This document shows positions 42,372 to 51,479 of a stretch of DNA of 64,000 nucleotides, piece after piece. The position numbers and the translations under genes were made by a program. The stretch is from positions 1-64,000 of the forward strand of contig CAXTCJ010000010.1 of the NCBI GenBank assembly GCA_964242215.1, given 5' to 3'. Position 1 is the stretch's first letter. The number at the start of each line of letters is the position of its first letter. The notes beneath the pieces were generated by a model. It was not told the DNA's origin. It worked only from the letters and a program-made list of their open reading frames with translations, and did no database searches. This DNA comes from LMUY01 sp964242215 (GTDB lineage Bacteria; Pseudomonadota; Alphaproteobacteria; Acetobacterales; Acetobacteraceae).

Positions 42372-43133
42372 TTAACCCGTCGCTTCATGCGCCAGATCGA
42401 ACGAGACCTCAAACGAGAAGGTGCTGGCGGGATAGGTGCCGATCACCACCTCCAGCAACTCCTCCGCATCGTTGTAGATCGTGCGGACGACGCGGGTGCC
42501 GAGCGAGCCGGCGGCCACGCCGGTCAATCGCGCCTGCCGCGCCGTCAGCCGGCAGGGCTGGATTCGGGTGCGCACGCGACGCATCCGCTCGCCGCAGGTG
42601 CGGGCGATCAATTGGTGGATCAGTCCCGGCTCCCGCCCTATCAGATGGGCAACCTTTTCGAGCCGGGGATGGAGGAACACCTCCGTGGTGCACAGCGTCG
42701 CCCCGCCCGCCAGCGGCGCGCGCACGCCCGCGGCGTACAGCCACGGCTCAGCCGGACCTGGCACTTCCTCGGCCAGGAGGTCAGGCAGCAGGCGGCGCGA
42801 CCGGGTGCTGATGACCAGCCGCGTGTTTCGCATCAGATCGGTGCCGCTGCGCGCCGGGTCATACAGCACCGTGCCGTTGCTGCTGGGCGCCTTGCGGTGT
42901 GCCACGACGGTTCCGGCGCGCTTGCGGCGGATCACCAGGTTTTGCGTGGCGAGCAGGCGCATTGCTTCCCGCACGGTCGCGCGGCTCACGGCGAACTCTG
43001 CGGCAAGGTCGATCTCACGCGGCACGAGCGATCCGACGGGGTAGAGCCCGGTCGAGATCCGCTCGGTGATGTTCTGGGCGATCGTCTGATACAGGAGAGA
43101 AGGTACGGCTGTTCGTCGGATAAGGTCGGGCAC
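42372..43133 (-). CDS. GntR family regulator with UTRA-type effector domain (HutC-like)
   Basis: A 253-residue repressor-type regulator. The N-terminal winged helix (about 15-80) reads ITERISTGLYPVGSLVPREIDLAAEFAVSRATVREAMRLLATQNLVIRRKRAGTVV. The C-terminal domain (about 100-250) has the UTRA pattern with RRVRTRIQPCRLTARQARLTGVAAGSLGTRVVRTIYND. It starts with GTG at 43133. It lies directly upstream of, and on the same strand as, the CoA-transferase/Dpp operon, which it most likely controls through the palindrome at 42348-42362, with a pathway CoA ester or acid as likely effector. Confidence 0.88.
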   Translation of the reverse strand: MPDLIRRTAVPSLLYQTIAQNITERISTGLYPVGSLVPREIDLAAEFAVSRATVREAMRLLATQNLVIRRKRAGTVVAHRKAPSSNGTVLYDPARSGTDLMRNTRLVISTRSRRLLPDLLAEEVPGPAEPWLYAAGVRAPLAGGATLCTTEVFLHPRLEKVAHLIGREPGLIHQLIARTCGERMRRVRTRIQPCRLTARQARLTGVAAGSLGTRVVRTIYNDAEELLEVVIGTYPASTFSFEVSFDLAHEATG

Positions 43134-43789
43134 TCGCTGTTCAAGCTCCTATCGGCAGCCGGCCGGCCGTGCAGGGCCGAACATAGGTGAGGCGAAGGGG
43201 AAGGCAATCTGAGGTTGGGATTGAGGTGCTCCGTTCTCGTGGACGGTATGTTGGCTTGGGAGCGGTATGTTCGATAAGCCCGTCACACCATTCCCCCCAT
43301 CCGTTACAGCGGTAGTGTCAACGCGGTTCCCGTCTCGGTCTAAAGTCAACGGGCGCGAGGCGCTGCCAGGGCATTAGTCTCGGTCTTTCCCAGTTCGACC
43401 CCACACTCTGCGGGGTTGTGGTCAAGCGGCCCGTGTAGGCCGAGAGCTGCCTGAAAGACTCGCTGAATTGAGCCAGCCTCACCGGAAGCAACGGGGAGGC
43501 TTCCTATTGGGAGATGGCCGAAATCCCTGCCGCGAGGGTTTAAGATCGGAATGACTTGCGAGAGCCCGCATCCTTTCTGCCACCCCGAAATGCCGTCACA
43601 CGGCTCGCGGCGCGCATGCCACTAGCGAAAACATGCCGCAGGAGCGACATCAAGGCCTCAAGGGCCGCGTAACGGCGAAACCTGGACCGCCGCGTGTGTA
43701 ATCGAGCCACGGGGCTTGTAGACGTAGGGGGTCTGCCGCATCGTTGGCGCCCCCCGCACTCGGGCATAGAGCGCAGCTAGGAGTAGTTC
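43134..43789. other. Intergenic scar region with repeat copy B (43321-43475)
   Basis: 656 bases without a real gene. On the minus strand, VTGLSNIPLPS (43262-43297) echoes the start of the truncated hydrolase at 23871 (MTGLSNLPLST). It is followed on the plus strand by repeat copy B, whose core is CGACCCCACACTCTGCGGGG. This marks the boundary between the catabolic operon and the second accessory island. Confidence 0.5.
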
Positions 43790-45069
43790 GTGCGCGGCAC
43801 CGTCCACAACCTTCCGGGCCACGCAGTGGCATTGCTGGGCTTCGAAATCGAAGCGTATGCCTCGGTTCTTGTGACAGGGGCCGATGAGGGCGAAGATGAG
43901 GCGTCGCCGCGCTCGCTCCGGAAAGTGGCGAGGCACCTCCGCGACGTCACAGGCCTGCCGTTCAGGGCCTTCATCCCTTCCGACGACGAAAACGCGCGGC
44001 CGGGACAGCGCGAGCCGACGAGCTCGCCCGAAAATCCGATCTGGGCGGTCCGCTTCGACTACAGCTTGGATCCTTGCGCGGCTCCCAACGACGAATACTT
44101 GGTCGGCGTGGAGGTCATCACGCCCCGCTCGAATTGGCTAATGCCACCGAGACCGTGCGGCATATCGCGAGCATGATGTCCGGGCTCGGTGACTTCGCCG
44201 CTGGATTCGAGGGCGGCATACACGTCAACGTTTCAGTTCCGGGCCTTGCGGCGGCGGATGCCGCGATGTGGGCTGTGCTAGACCCTTTCAGAAGCGCGGC
44301 GCTATCTCGCGTCGAAGGTTTTGCGGACCCACTTTTCGATGCAATCCTGGCGTACCTGCCTCCCTCCTATTCGGGATTACCCGGGCTGGAGGAGGTTATC
44401 GTGGCCATGGTGGAGCGCTCCCGCGGACGCCACCTGACCAACGTCCTCCCGCTTATCACCGGCCGCGGCTATGTCGAATTCCGCCATCTTAGCTCAAGAG
44501 CGTTCTTTTCAGATCCTGGCCGCGCCGTGCGGCTCGCTGAGAAAGCCGTTGCGCTCCTCGGCAAGCCGCCACGGCGAAAGATGGACAGTCGGCTCGGGTC
44601 GGTAAAAAAGTTGGCCGACCACATGCGGAACGTGGGCAGGGCCAAACTGGAAGACGCCGCATCGAGAATGCCGCCCGTCGAACTATCGGCAGACACCTGG
44701 GCCGCCTCTGATGCCCAGCAAAAGGCCGAGCGTCGCTTGCTCATCACGTTTCTCGAACTGGCCAATGCGGACCCCGTCCTGCGCGGCGCCTTTCCTTGGG
44801 CGATGAACTATCCGGCGTGGCCGATCAGGCAACCCGGGCGCCGCCCCTCGTACCGTTCTCCCTATGCTATCGCATGCGTCGACAAGGATGCCGTGGTCGC
44901 AAAGGTGAGCGCGCACTGGCAGTCGCAAGCGACGAAGAATCCAGTTCAGGATGACTACTCCGGCCGAGCGCGTCACGGTACTGACGGTGAGGTTTCGTCG
45001 CTGGAAAAGGACAATAATGGGTCTGCTGCCCGACGAAGCGTCAACGGCGGCGGTCCTGCATCGACCTGA
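43790..45069 (+). pseudogene. Amidoligase-family enzyme, single frameshift in a C run
   Basis: The first frame (43790-44176) contains LLGFEIEAYASV, VRFDYSLDP and VGVEVITP. The second (44074-45069) continues LELANATETVRHIASM, GGIHVNVSVPG and GRGYVEFRHLSSRAF. Together they give the putative amidoligase fold related to glutamine synthetase (E-x-E near the start, EVxxPPLE, HVNV). Adding one C to the CCCC run at 44123-44126 gives EVITPPLELANATE, the expected junction, in one frame of about 425 codons. Known relatives may conjugate amines to peptides or proteins. Start GTG at 43790. Confidence 0.65.
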
Positions 45070-45298
45070 TGAACAGGTCCCATAGGAACTCGGCAGCGTC
45101 CTGCGGGCTGAGGCTCTTGGAGTCGCGGCCTGACATCATCGTGGACGTTCCGAGGGCATCGAACATCAGGCCCTGGTCGTCCTCGTTCACCGAAAGCATT
45201 TCGTTGCTCGATCCTACCGATGCGTTCGCGTCGTGGATCACTTCGCAGGCGCTCTGGCGCGAGTAGCACAGAACCCCTGCGGACGCATTCTCGAACTA
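45041..45298 (-). pseudogene. Remnant of the TIR-associated C-terminal domain
   Basis: The minus-strand frame from just after a TAG (45297-45299) reads FENASAGVLCYSRQSACEVI, then SSNEMLSVNEDDQGLMFDAL, and ends SPQDAAEFLWDLFIRSMQDRRR. This lines up with the tail of the TIR protein (NICYGQ, CNEIITLSEDQNELSFKAT, TATDTAEYLWSCFVARL), with NE, ED, F-x-A and AE[YF]LWxxF shared. No TIR domain is recoverable upstream, so it is the tail of a lost gene. It overlaps the amidoligase end by 29 bases. The remaining 45299-45483 is non-coding. Confidence 0.5.
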
Positions 45299-45483
45299 CC
45301 AGCTAGCTCTGCCGTCTCGGCAGCTGTTTCCCACGATCCGGTCGCCCGCACCGGTCCCAACTTGATCCATCCAACGTTCGCGTCCCTCGTCCGCTGAAAA
45401 TCGCCTACTGCGCTGATTGGGACCGCGCAGTTATGGGCCAACCTGCGCGACAGCCGGGCCGCTCACCTTCAGCGGCAGGTTCG

Positions 45484-48153
45484 TCAATCCTCACTCCGGA
45501 AGTCTTCATCGAAATATACCCCGCAACTGGGGCATACGACGTTGGTCGGCTGATTGGCGATGGTGCGATGGTAGGTGGTCCCGAGATGGTTCTTGAACAG
45601 AACCGTGTTACAATCACGGCCGTAGCAATGGGTTCGCGTCGTCACCATCTTGCAGTCTCTGCAAGACAACACCCAGTAGCTGTGATTGCCACTGGTGGTG
45701 CGTTCCGTAACCCCATCAGGGGCCTGCGCCTGGCCACAGGATAGGCAGCAGCTCGGGCTGATCCAGATCTTCTCCTCTGCCGGAGCCGCCTCGTCATCCA
45801 GGATGTTCCAGCGATCGTTTCCGTCGCTTTCACGCCCATCGGCGTGATCGCGTATGTTGCGCATGACCTCTGGTATCGCGCTGGGTTCGACCTCCAGCGG
45901 TGACGCGAAGCTGCTCTGCAGCGCTAGGCCGATTAACCGGCGAAGGTGACGCTGCGCATCGCCCTCGCCCGCGTTAGGGGCGAGCCACACTGTGCCGCGC
46001 CGGTGGTCGTCATGCGGATTGTGGCCGTAGTCGCAGTGGGCACCCCACTCCAGCGGCGAGGTCGGTGCCGCCACCGCCCCGGCGACGGGGTGGAGCAGAA
46101 AGACCCGGTCACCCTCGCAATCATAGCGTTTCTGCGTGATCAGGGTGTCCAGCATCCGTTCGATTTCACCCGCGCGCCAGGCCGTGCGGAACTTTGCATC
46201 CATGATAAGCCCGGGACTCGTGGCGAAGAGGGGGAGGTCATCCGGGTGCAGCCCCCCAGCGGAGGGCCGCTCGGGATGGGGCGGCAGATAGGTGAATCGC
46301 AGCCGGAAATCCGGCCGCCTGCCGTTGCCCAAAACGGGCTGCACGTCCAACAAAGCCCCGAAGCTGAGTTCGGGGCGGCAAAGGGCGAGTGAGAAAGGCT
46401 GCGGCACGCCGGTGACCGCGGCGATCAACGGCTCCTGCCAGCCCGGCGGAGGAAGGAAACGGAAATCCGTGATCAAGATGGCGAGGATCTTCACCAGGCA
46501 CCAGCGTTCGTAGAGCGCGCTCGCGTGCAGCGTGCCGATGCGATCGAGTGCGTCGAGAGCGCCATCGGCCATACCCGAGCGCTGCGCGAGCGCCTGCAGG
46601 CGCCGATAGGCAGCCAGGCAGGCGGCGTAATCCGGCTGCAGGCTGTAGCGCATCCCCGGCGGGATCTGCGGGCTCGTCGCGACCCCAAGACGACGCAGCC
46701 CGAGATCGGTCTGGCGCAGCAGGGATAGGCTGGCGGAAAGGCCGGCGCCGACGCCTTGGGCGTTGTCCATCACCGCTCGAAACGTCAGGCTACGGATCTT
46801 GGCTGTGCGGGCGGCCTCCCTGTATTCCCGCTGCTCCCGTAGGTTGAGCGGTGCCATCCAGCCATCCCGTTCCAGCCGGGTCCGTTTCCGCCGCTTGTTC
46901 TCCAGCGCCCGGGTGCGCGGTTCCACTTTGCTGACCTGCTCAAGTTCGAGCCAGCGGTAGGTTTTCCGTTTGCTATCTGGGCGGGTGCCAGACTTCGCCG
47001 TGCCGCGAAAAACATAGTCTTGGGAGAAATGCAGGATGGCGGATACTAAACGCGCGAGGGGTTTGGGAAGGCGGACGACACGGTAGGCGATGCCCTCTTC
47101 ACTCTTGGAAACCAGTCGATCGTAGAAGAACTGATCGCCTTCGCTGCGGTATGCGCTGGTCAAACGGATTGGGAAGTGGCCCTGGGGCAGGTCGCTTGTG
47201 GCCGGTTCGTCATCACGCCACTGGCTAACGGCTTCGAGTTGCTCATCCAGCTCGGCGAGTTGGCGGTCGAACACGGCCGGGTCGACCGCTTGATGGGTGA
47301 TCGCGCGATAGGTTTCAGCGCGTTCGGCCTCGATATCGGCGCGCTTTGCCATGAAGGCCGCCTGGCGTTCCGCCGCGCGGCCGAAGGCACTGGCGAGGCT
47401 GGCGCAGGCAGTTGCCATGTAGCGCAGGAAGCGGTTATCGGCGATGTCAGCGCTCGCCTCGGCCAGGCGACCGGGGAGGTGGGACGCTGATGGAGTGCGC
47501 ATGTGCTGCCTGAACGTTGCGGCGTTAGGCCGTACCTTCGCGACCCTGGCCACGCCGGTGCGCTCCCGCATCTCCGTGGCTGGGGATCTCGCGATGCGTG
47601 CCGCCGCGTCGGTAAAGTCGGCCAATGCGGCAGCGAGGAGGGAGTCGGCCTTTCGGCCGCCCTGACTGGGGGCGCCCAGCCCATCGAAGCCTAGGGCGAG
47701 CCAGATCAGATCATCCTGGAAATCGCGCAGGTAATCTTCAAGCTGCACGCGGCCGCTGCCATGCATGACGGCGGTCACGTCCAGCCGCTGTTGGCCGATC
47801 CGCAGTTCGAAGCTGCCGAGGCTGCGGGTGAAGGCGTTGAGGTGGCGCTTCGCGTCGGCGTCCCATGCAAGTGCGGGCACCCACCAGCGCACGCCCGCCT
47901 GATCCTTCACTGCCATAAAGGTGCGGGGCTGGCCGTCGGGTGCGTGCCAAGCGGGCTTGGCGCGGGACAGCACGCCGCCGAGCCGGAGACCGAGCCAGGC
48001 ATGGTCCTCAGGGAAAATTTGGACCTCGAGCTGCAGGCGGCCATCGTCCGCGGTCTCGATCTCGATCGGCTCGGAACTTGCTTCGACCCGGCGTGCCATA
48101 CCCGGTTCTTGCCACTCGATAGTGAGATAATGCGCTGTGACCACGAGCGGCAT
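45484..48153 (-). CDS. McrC-like DUF2357/PD-(D/E)xK nuclease with C-terminal zinc ribbons
   Basis: An 889-residue nuclease partner of the adjacent AAA+ protein. The N-terminal half has a DUF2357-like region with DNRFLRYMAT (239-248) and a helical insertion (about 255-310). LYERWCLVKIL (547-557) precedes the nuclease core: P614-D615 in RRPDFRLRF and D652-x-K654 in LIMDAKFRTAW. The last 90 residues add four zinc-type pairs (C803/C806, C831/C834, C843/C848, C874/C877), not part of ordinary McrC. ATG overlaps the AAA+ stop (TGATG). Probable role: cleavage of modified or foreign nucleic acid. Confidence 0.8.
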   Translation of the reverse strand: MPLVVTAHYLTIEWQEPGMARRVEASSEPIEIETADDGRLQLEVQIFPEDHAWLGLRLGGVLSRAKPAWHAPDGQPRTFMAVKDQAGVRWWVPALAWDADAKRHLNAFTRSLGSFELRIGQQRLDVTAVMHGSGRVQLEDYLRDFQDDLIWLALGFDGLGAPSQGGRKADSLLAAALADFTDAAARIARSPATEMRERTGVARVAKVRPNAATFRQHMRTPSASHLPGRLAEASADIADNRFLRYMATACASLASAFGRAAERQAAFMAKRADIEAERAETYRAITHQAVDPAVFDRQLAELDEQLEAVSQWRDDEPATSDLPQGHFPIRLTSAYRSEGDQFFYDRLVSKSEEGIAYRVVRLPKPLARLVSAILHFSQDYVFRGTAKSGTRPDSKRKTYRWLELEQVSKVEPRTRALENKRRKRTRLERDGWMAPLNLREQREYREAARTAKIRSLTFRAVMDNAQGVGAGLSASLSLLRQTDLGLRRLGVATSPQIPPGMRYSLQPDYAACLAAYRRLQALAQRSGMADGALDALDRIGTLHASALYERWCLVKILAILITDFRFLPPPGWQEPLIAAVTGVPQPFSLALCRPELSFGALLDVQPVLGNGRRPDFRLRFTYLPPHPERPSAGGLHPDDLPLFATSPGLIMDAKFRTAWRAGEIERMLDTLITQKRYDCEGDRVFLLHPVAGAVAAPTSPLEWGAHCDYGHNPHDDHRRGTVWLAPNAGEGDAQRHLRRLIGLALQSSFASPLEVEPSAIPEVMRNIRDHADGRESDGNDRWNILDDEAAPAEEKIWISPSCCLSCGQAQAPDGVTERTTSGNHSYWVLSCRDCKMVTTRTHCYGRDCNTVLFKNHLGTTYHRTIANQPTNVVCPSCGVYFDEDFRSED

Positions 48154-50309
48154 CAGCGGAGCCAGTAATTTGCGATCCCGTTATTGCCCTCGGCCACCGC
48201 GATCACCCGGTCGAGCAGGACCACGCAATCCTCGACGTTGCCGGCCAGCGTCTCCGGCTTGATCGAACGGCGGAGATAGTCGCGCATTCCAACCAGGATG
48301 TCGCGCCGATTGCGCCCGTCGGAGCCGGTCCGCGCCGTGTCGAGCGTCACTTTCGGCAGGACCTTGTGCAGGATGACGTTGTTCAACGACGTGGCCGGGT
48401 CGATGCCGGCGATCTCGGCGGCCTGTAGATAGCCAAGCGACTGGCGGATGGCGCGCAGGCCGAACTCGATACCGAGCGGATCGAGGTGGTTGCGGGCGAG
48501 CTCCAAGAGGAAGGCGGCCGCCGGGGTGTGCCGTTCGAAGGCAGGATACTCCATGCGGGGTCCGACCTGGTCCGGCATGAGGTGCAGCGGCGCAGATATC
48601 TGATCGGGGTCAAAGTCTTCAATTTCGGCTTCCAGCGCCCCCCAATCCGTCAGGACCGGGTTGCGGAACCGCAGCACATGGACGCGGTCGAGCACCTTTG
48701 GGGATAGGTAATGCGTCGTCTCGTCCACGTTGATGGCGCCGACGATGCGGACATTCTGCGGGAACCGCATTTCGGTGGGGATGCGCATGCTAGCGGCCAG
48801 TCCGCGGCGCAAGCGGCTGTGATGCAGGAGCACGGATTCAGCATCTTTGAATCCGCCGAGCAGGTGCAAGACGTGGTTCGCCGTATCGTCCTTGAGCAAC
48901 GCCTCCAGCGTCGAGTCCTCGGGCAGGCCGGCCCGCCGTCGCGCTTCGGCCTCAATGGCCAGGAAGAGCCCGTTCTCCATCACGATGTGGCGCTCTTCAT
49001 CGGAGGTGTAGAGCGGGATCACGGGGGCCTCGCCGCGCGCCTCGAGCAGGCTGAGGAAATCAGCGAAGTAATGTTCCACCCGCGCCAGGTTCATCTCGTC
49101 GAGGCAGATGAAGTGCAGCATTTCAGGCTCGCGCTCGGCACGCTGGAGGCATTGCAGGAAGGGTGTGGGGTGGTAGCAGCGCTCGATGGGGTTGTAGTAG
49201 CCCAGGAGATCTTCCGGACCGGTCCAGTTTGGCTTGACCGGGATCACGCTACATCGTGCGCCGATCGCGGCGGCGACTGAGCGAACTAAGCTCGTCTTGC
49301 CCGCGCCCGAGTCACCCGCCAGCACGACGAGGTCGTGCGTGAGCATCAGGGCTAGGAAATCGCGCAGCTGTGCCTGTGAGTACAACATCCCCGTGCGCCA
49401 GAGCTGTGCCTGAAGGAAAGGCGCCAGGCGGGCGAAGTCCCCGCCGAGCAGGTCCTGAAGGCTGCGGTGCGCGGGGCTGGTGCTGTGGGATGCCGGCGGC
49501 ATGAGCGCGTCGATATCGGCCTCATCAACTAGCCCAAGCGCGCGCAAGCGGTTTCCCTTCTTCTCCAGTAGATCGGACAGGTGGCGAAACCGTTGTTCCA
49601 TAATTTGGGTCTTTTGAAGGAGGGTATCGCCAAGCTGGTCAAGCAGCTCCCGCTTTTCATCTAGTTCCGCCCGCAGGGTGGCCAGCGTCTGAGTGCCTTG
49701 CGCGCGTTCGGACTCGATGCGGGCCTGATGCTGTTGCGCCTGTGCCAAGGCTTCGTCGACGCCCTGTAGCGTGGTCTGATCGGCACGAATTTGCCGGGTG
49801 AGGTACTCGTGGGCGCTGAGCAGTTCAGCACGAACATGTTCCTCCAGCGCCGCCCGGGCGGACTGGGTCAGCAGCCGGGCTCCTTGGCCGCCCATTATGG
49901 TGGCGTCCCAACCTCGCGGCAGGTCCTCAAGCAGGAGGTGCAGCGTGCCCCGGCGTACCATGCAGCCATGGGGATTCGCATGTTTAAGCCGCTCGCGATC
50001 GGGCGACAGGATGAGTTCAGCGATCGCCCATTTCGCCTCCCGCAACCGGTCGACGTGGTCGGCGATGCCCTGTGTCTCACTGGCGGGAATATAAGCCGAG
50101 GCGGAGACGACCTGCTCTGGATAGACGAGGCGGCTTCCAGTCGTGGGATGTTCCAGCTCTTCGAGAAAGAAGACCGGCTTCTCGCCTCGGGACCGGACCC
50201 TGCCGATGACAATGAACGGTGCGTCGGGAGTTATTTCCCAAGCGTTACGTAACGCGATCAGAAGCTCCTGATCGGCGGAGCTGGCACGTCCGGCACTCGA
50301 CAGTATCAC
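48153..50309 (-). CDS. McrB-like AAA+ motor with N-terminal coiled coil
   Basis: A 718-residue AAA+ protein. An N-terminal domain of about 150 residues may bind nucleic acid. It is followed by a long coiled coil (about 150-255, Glu/Gln/Leu heptads) and an AAA+ module: Walker A AGDSGAGKTS (331-340), Walker B HFICLDEMNLARVEHYF (399-415) with the McrB-type LDEMN, and sensor GAINVDETTHYLSPKVLDR (524-542). McrB proteins normally use GTP and stimulate McrC. The coiled coil resembles the CoCoNuT subgroup of type IV restriction systems. GTG start at 50309 is uncertain. Confidence 0.8.
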   Translation of the reverse strand: MILSSAGRASSADQELLIALRNAWEITPDAPFIVIGRVRSRGEKPVFFLEELEHPTTGSRLVYPEQVVSASAYIPASETQGIADHVDRLREAKWAIAELILSPDRERLKHANPHGCMVRRGTLHLLLEDLPRGWDATIMGGQGARLLTQSARAALEEHVRAELLSAHEYLTRQIRADQTTLQGVDEALAQAQQHQARIESERAQGTQTLATLRAELDEKRELLDQLGDTLLQKTQIMEQRFRHLSDLLEKKGNRLRALGLVDEADIDALMPPASHSTSPAHRSLQDLLGGDFARLAPFLQAQLWRTGMLYSQAQLRDFLALMLTHDLVVLAGDSGAGKTSLVRSVAAAIGARCSVIPVKPNWTGPEDLLGYYNPIERCYHPTPFLQCLQRAEREPEMLHFICLDEMNLARVEHYFADFLSLLEARGEAPVIPLYTSDEERHIVMENGLFLAIEAEARRRAGLPEDSTLEALLKDDTANHVLHLLGGFKDAESVLLHHSRLRRGLAASMRIPTEMRFPQNVRIVGAINVDETTHYLSPKVLDRVHVLRFRNPVLTDWGALEAEIEDFDPDQISAPLHLMPDQVGPRMEYPAFERHTPAAAFLLELARNHLDPLGIEFGLRAIRQSLGYLQAAEIAGIDPATSLNNVILHKVLPKVTLDTARTGSDGRNRRDILVGMRDYLRRSIKPETLAGNVEDCVVLLDRVIAVAEGNNGIANYWLR

Positions 50310-50387
50310 ACAATACTTCTTGGCTAAGGGCTAGACGGAGCTGAAAATCACACAAAGCTACCTTCTAGTCCACCCTTGTCACCGCTG

Positions 50388-50767
50388 TCACAGGCTTCGC
50401 AGATTGCGGAGCCGATTGTTGGCGGGATTGCCGTCCATGTGAGCCGCGGCAAGCACAATCCGGGTCACCCTTTGTCGGCTACCCTCCATCAGATCCGGCC
50501 ACTTGGCGGAGCGCCCATTTCGGCCGCGCCAAGTTTGATTGGCTTCGTCATACCATCGCCCGTCCGATTGCATCATCTGCCGCCGCAACGCCTCCGCCTT
50601 CTCCTTGGCGTCTTGCGCCGCCTCCGGTGTCGAAGACACCAGCGTCTGGGAGCGCAATAGCATCAGGTGCGCCGCCAGCACCAGCCATGCGCCCAGCGGG
50701 CCAGATCGCCGACCCCGTGGGAGGCCGCCATCGCGGTGCCAAGGGCCTCCGTGACCCGGCTGATCAT
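50388..50767 (-). pseudogene. Fused relic: unidentified N-terminal segment plus truncated HNH protein
   Basis: From ATG 50767 one frame reads ISRVTEALGTAMAASHGVGDLAR; after a shift near 50697 another reads LGAWLVLAAHLMLLRSQTLV and PEAAQDAKEKAEALRRQMM, of unknown origin. The same frame continues with DGRWYDEANQTW, AKWPDL, RIVLAAAHMDGNPANNRLRNLRSL, the core of a common phage/island HNH protein. Where that family has CQRCH, this copy has TGA-Gln-Arg-TGA, then diverges. The gene is therefore composite and broken. Confidence 0.6.
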
Positions 50768-50798
50768 TAGCTAGCGGCCGGCCTCCGCACCTGCCCCC

Positions 50799-50831
50799 TT
50801 TGACCCCAAACTCTGCGGGGTTGCGGTCGAG
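50799..50831. repeat. Dispersed repeat, copy C (core only)
   Basis: TTGACCCCAAACTCTGCGGGG followed by TTGCGGTCGAG is a 33-base match, with a few changes, to the cores of copies A (27435-27468) and B (43393-43426). It abuts the broken epoxide hydrolase gene. Confidence 0.6.
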
Positions 50832-50852
50832 GCCCCGTACGAGCTGCACGTG

Positions 50853-51411
50853 CAGACAGCCGAACCCCAGTCGCCTCCCTGCGCCAAGTAGTACCTATAA
50901 CCGAGCTGGGCGCGCATCAATACGCCGAACATGCGCGCGGTCGAGCGGGCACCAAGCAAGGAACCGGGGCGCCCCGAATACCCGAATCCCGGCAAGGACG
51001 GTATGACGAGATCAAACGCATTGGCCGAGCGACCGCCATAGCGGCTCGGAAACACCAGCCGCTCGATCGTCTGCCAGAACTCGAAGACAGACCCGGGCCA
51101 ACCATGAACCAACAGCAGTGGCCGCTTTCCTTGCGCCTCGCCTACGACATGTAAGAAATGAACGTCGACGCCGTCGATCCGCGTCAGGAACTGCGGATAT
51201 CTGTTGAGATCCTCGACTGCGGCCGCGAAATCGTAACCATCCACCCAGTGGCGGCAAACGCGACGCAGGATGCCGGGTGAACAGCCGAATTGCCAGTCAT
51301 CCGCCCCGGAAGGGGAGGACGGGAACTTGAACGCTCGAACCTGGGTGCGGAGATGTCCAACTCCCGGTCGGGCCATTCGACCTTGCATTCCTCAATCCCT
51401 GTCGCCATCAC
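50853..51411 (-). pseudogene. 5' fragment of an epoxide hydrolase
   Basis: The frame contains CRHWVDGYDFAAAVEDLNRYPQF, IDGVDVHFLHVVG, LLLVHGWPGSVFEFW (oxyanion HGWPGS), PSLPGFGYSG and YYLAQGGDWGS, where the Asp is the nucleophile. These are the first 190 residues of the EHN/alpha-beta hydrolase epoxide hydrolases. The N-terminal 20 residues lie in another frame (change near 51355). After the nucleophile the similarity stops and reads into repeat copy C, so the catalytic His is missing. Non-functional. Confidence 0.75.
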
Positions 51412-51479
51412 CTTGCCTCCCTCCTATCCCGCACTGGGCCGCGCACGGTGCGCACTCTGGTGTCAGGATCGATGCACGA

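Noticed and set aside
50376..50400. Selenocysteine recoding at the two TGA codons of the HNH relic
   Set aside because: Sequence after the second TGA does not continue the family, and the upstream part is a frameshifted fusion; pseudogene decay is simpler.
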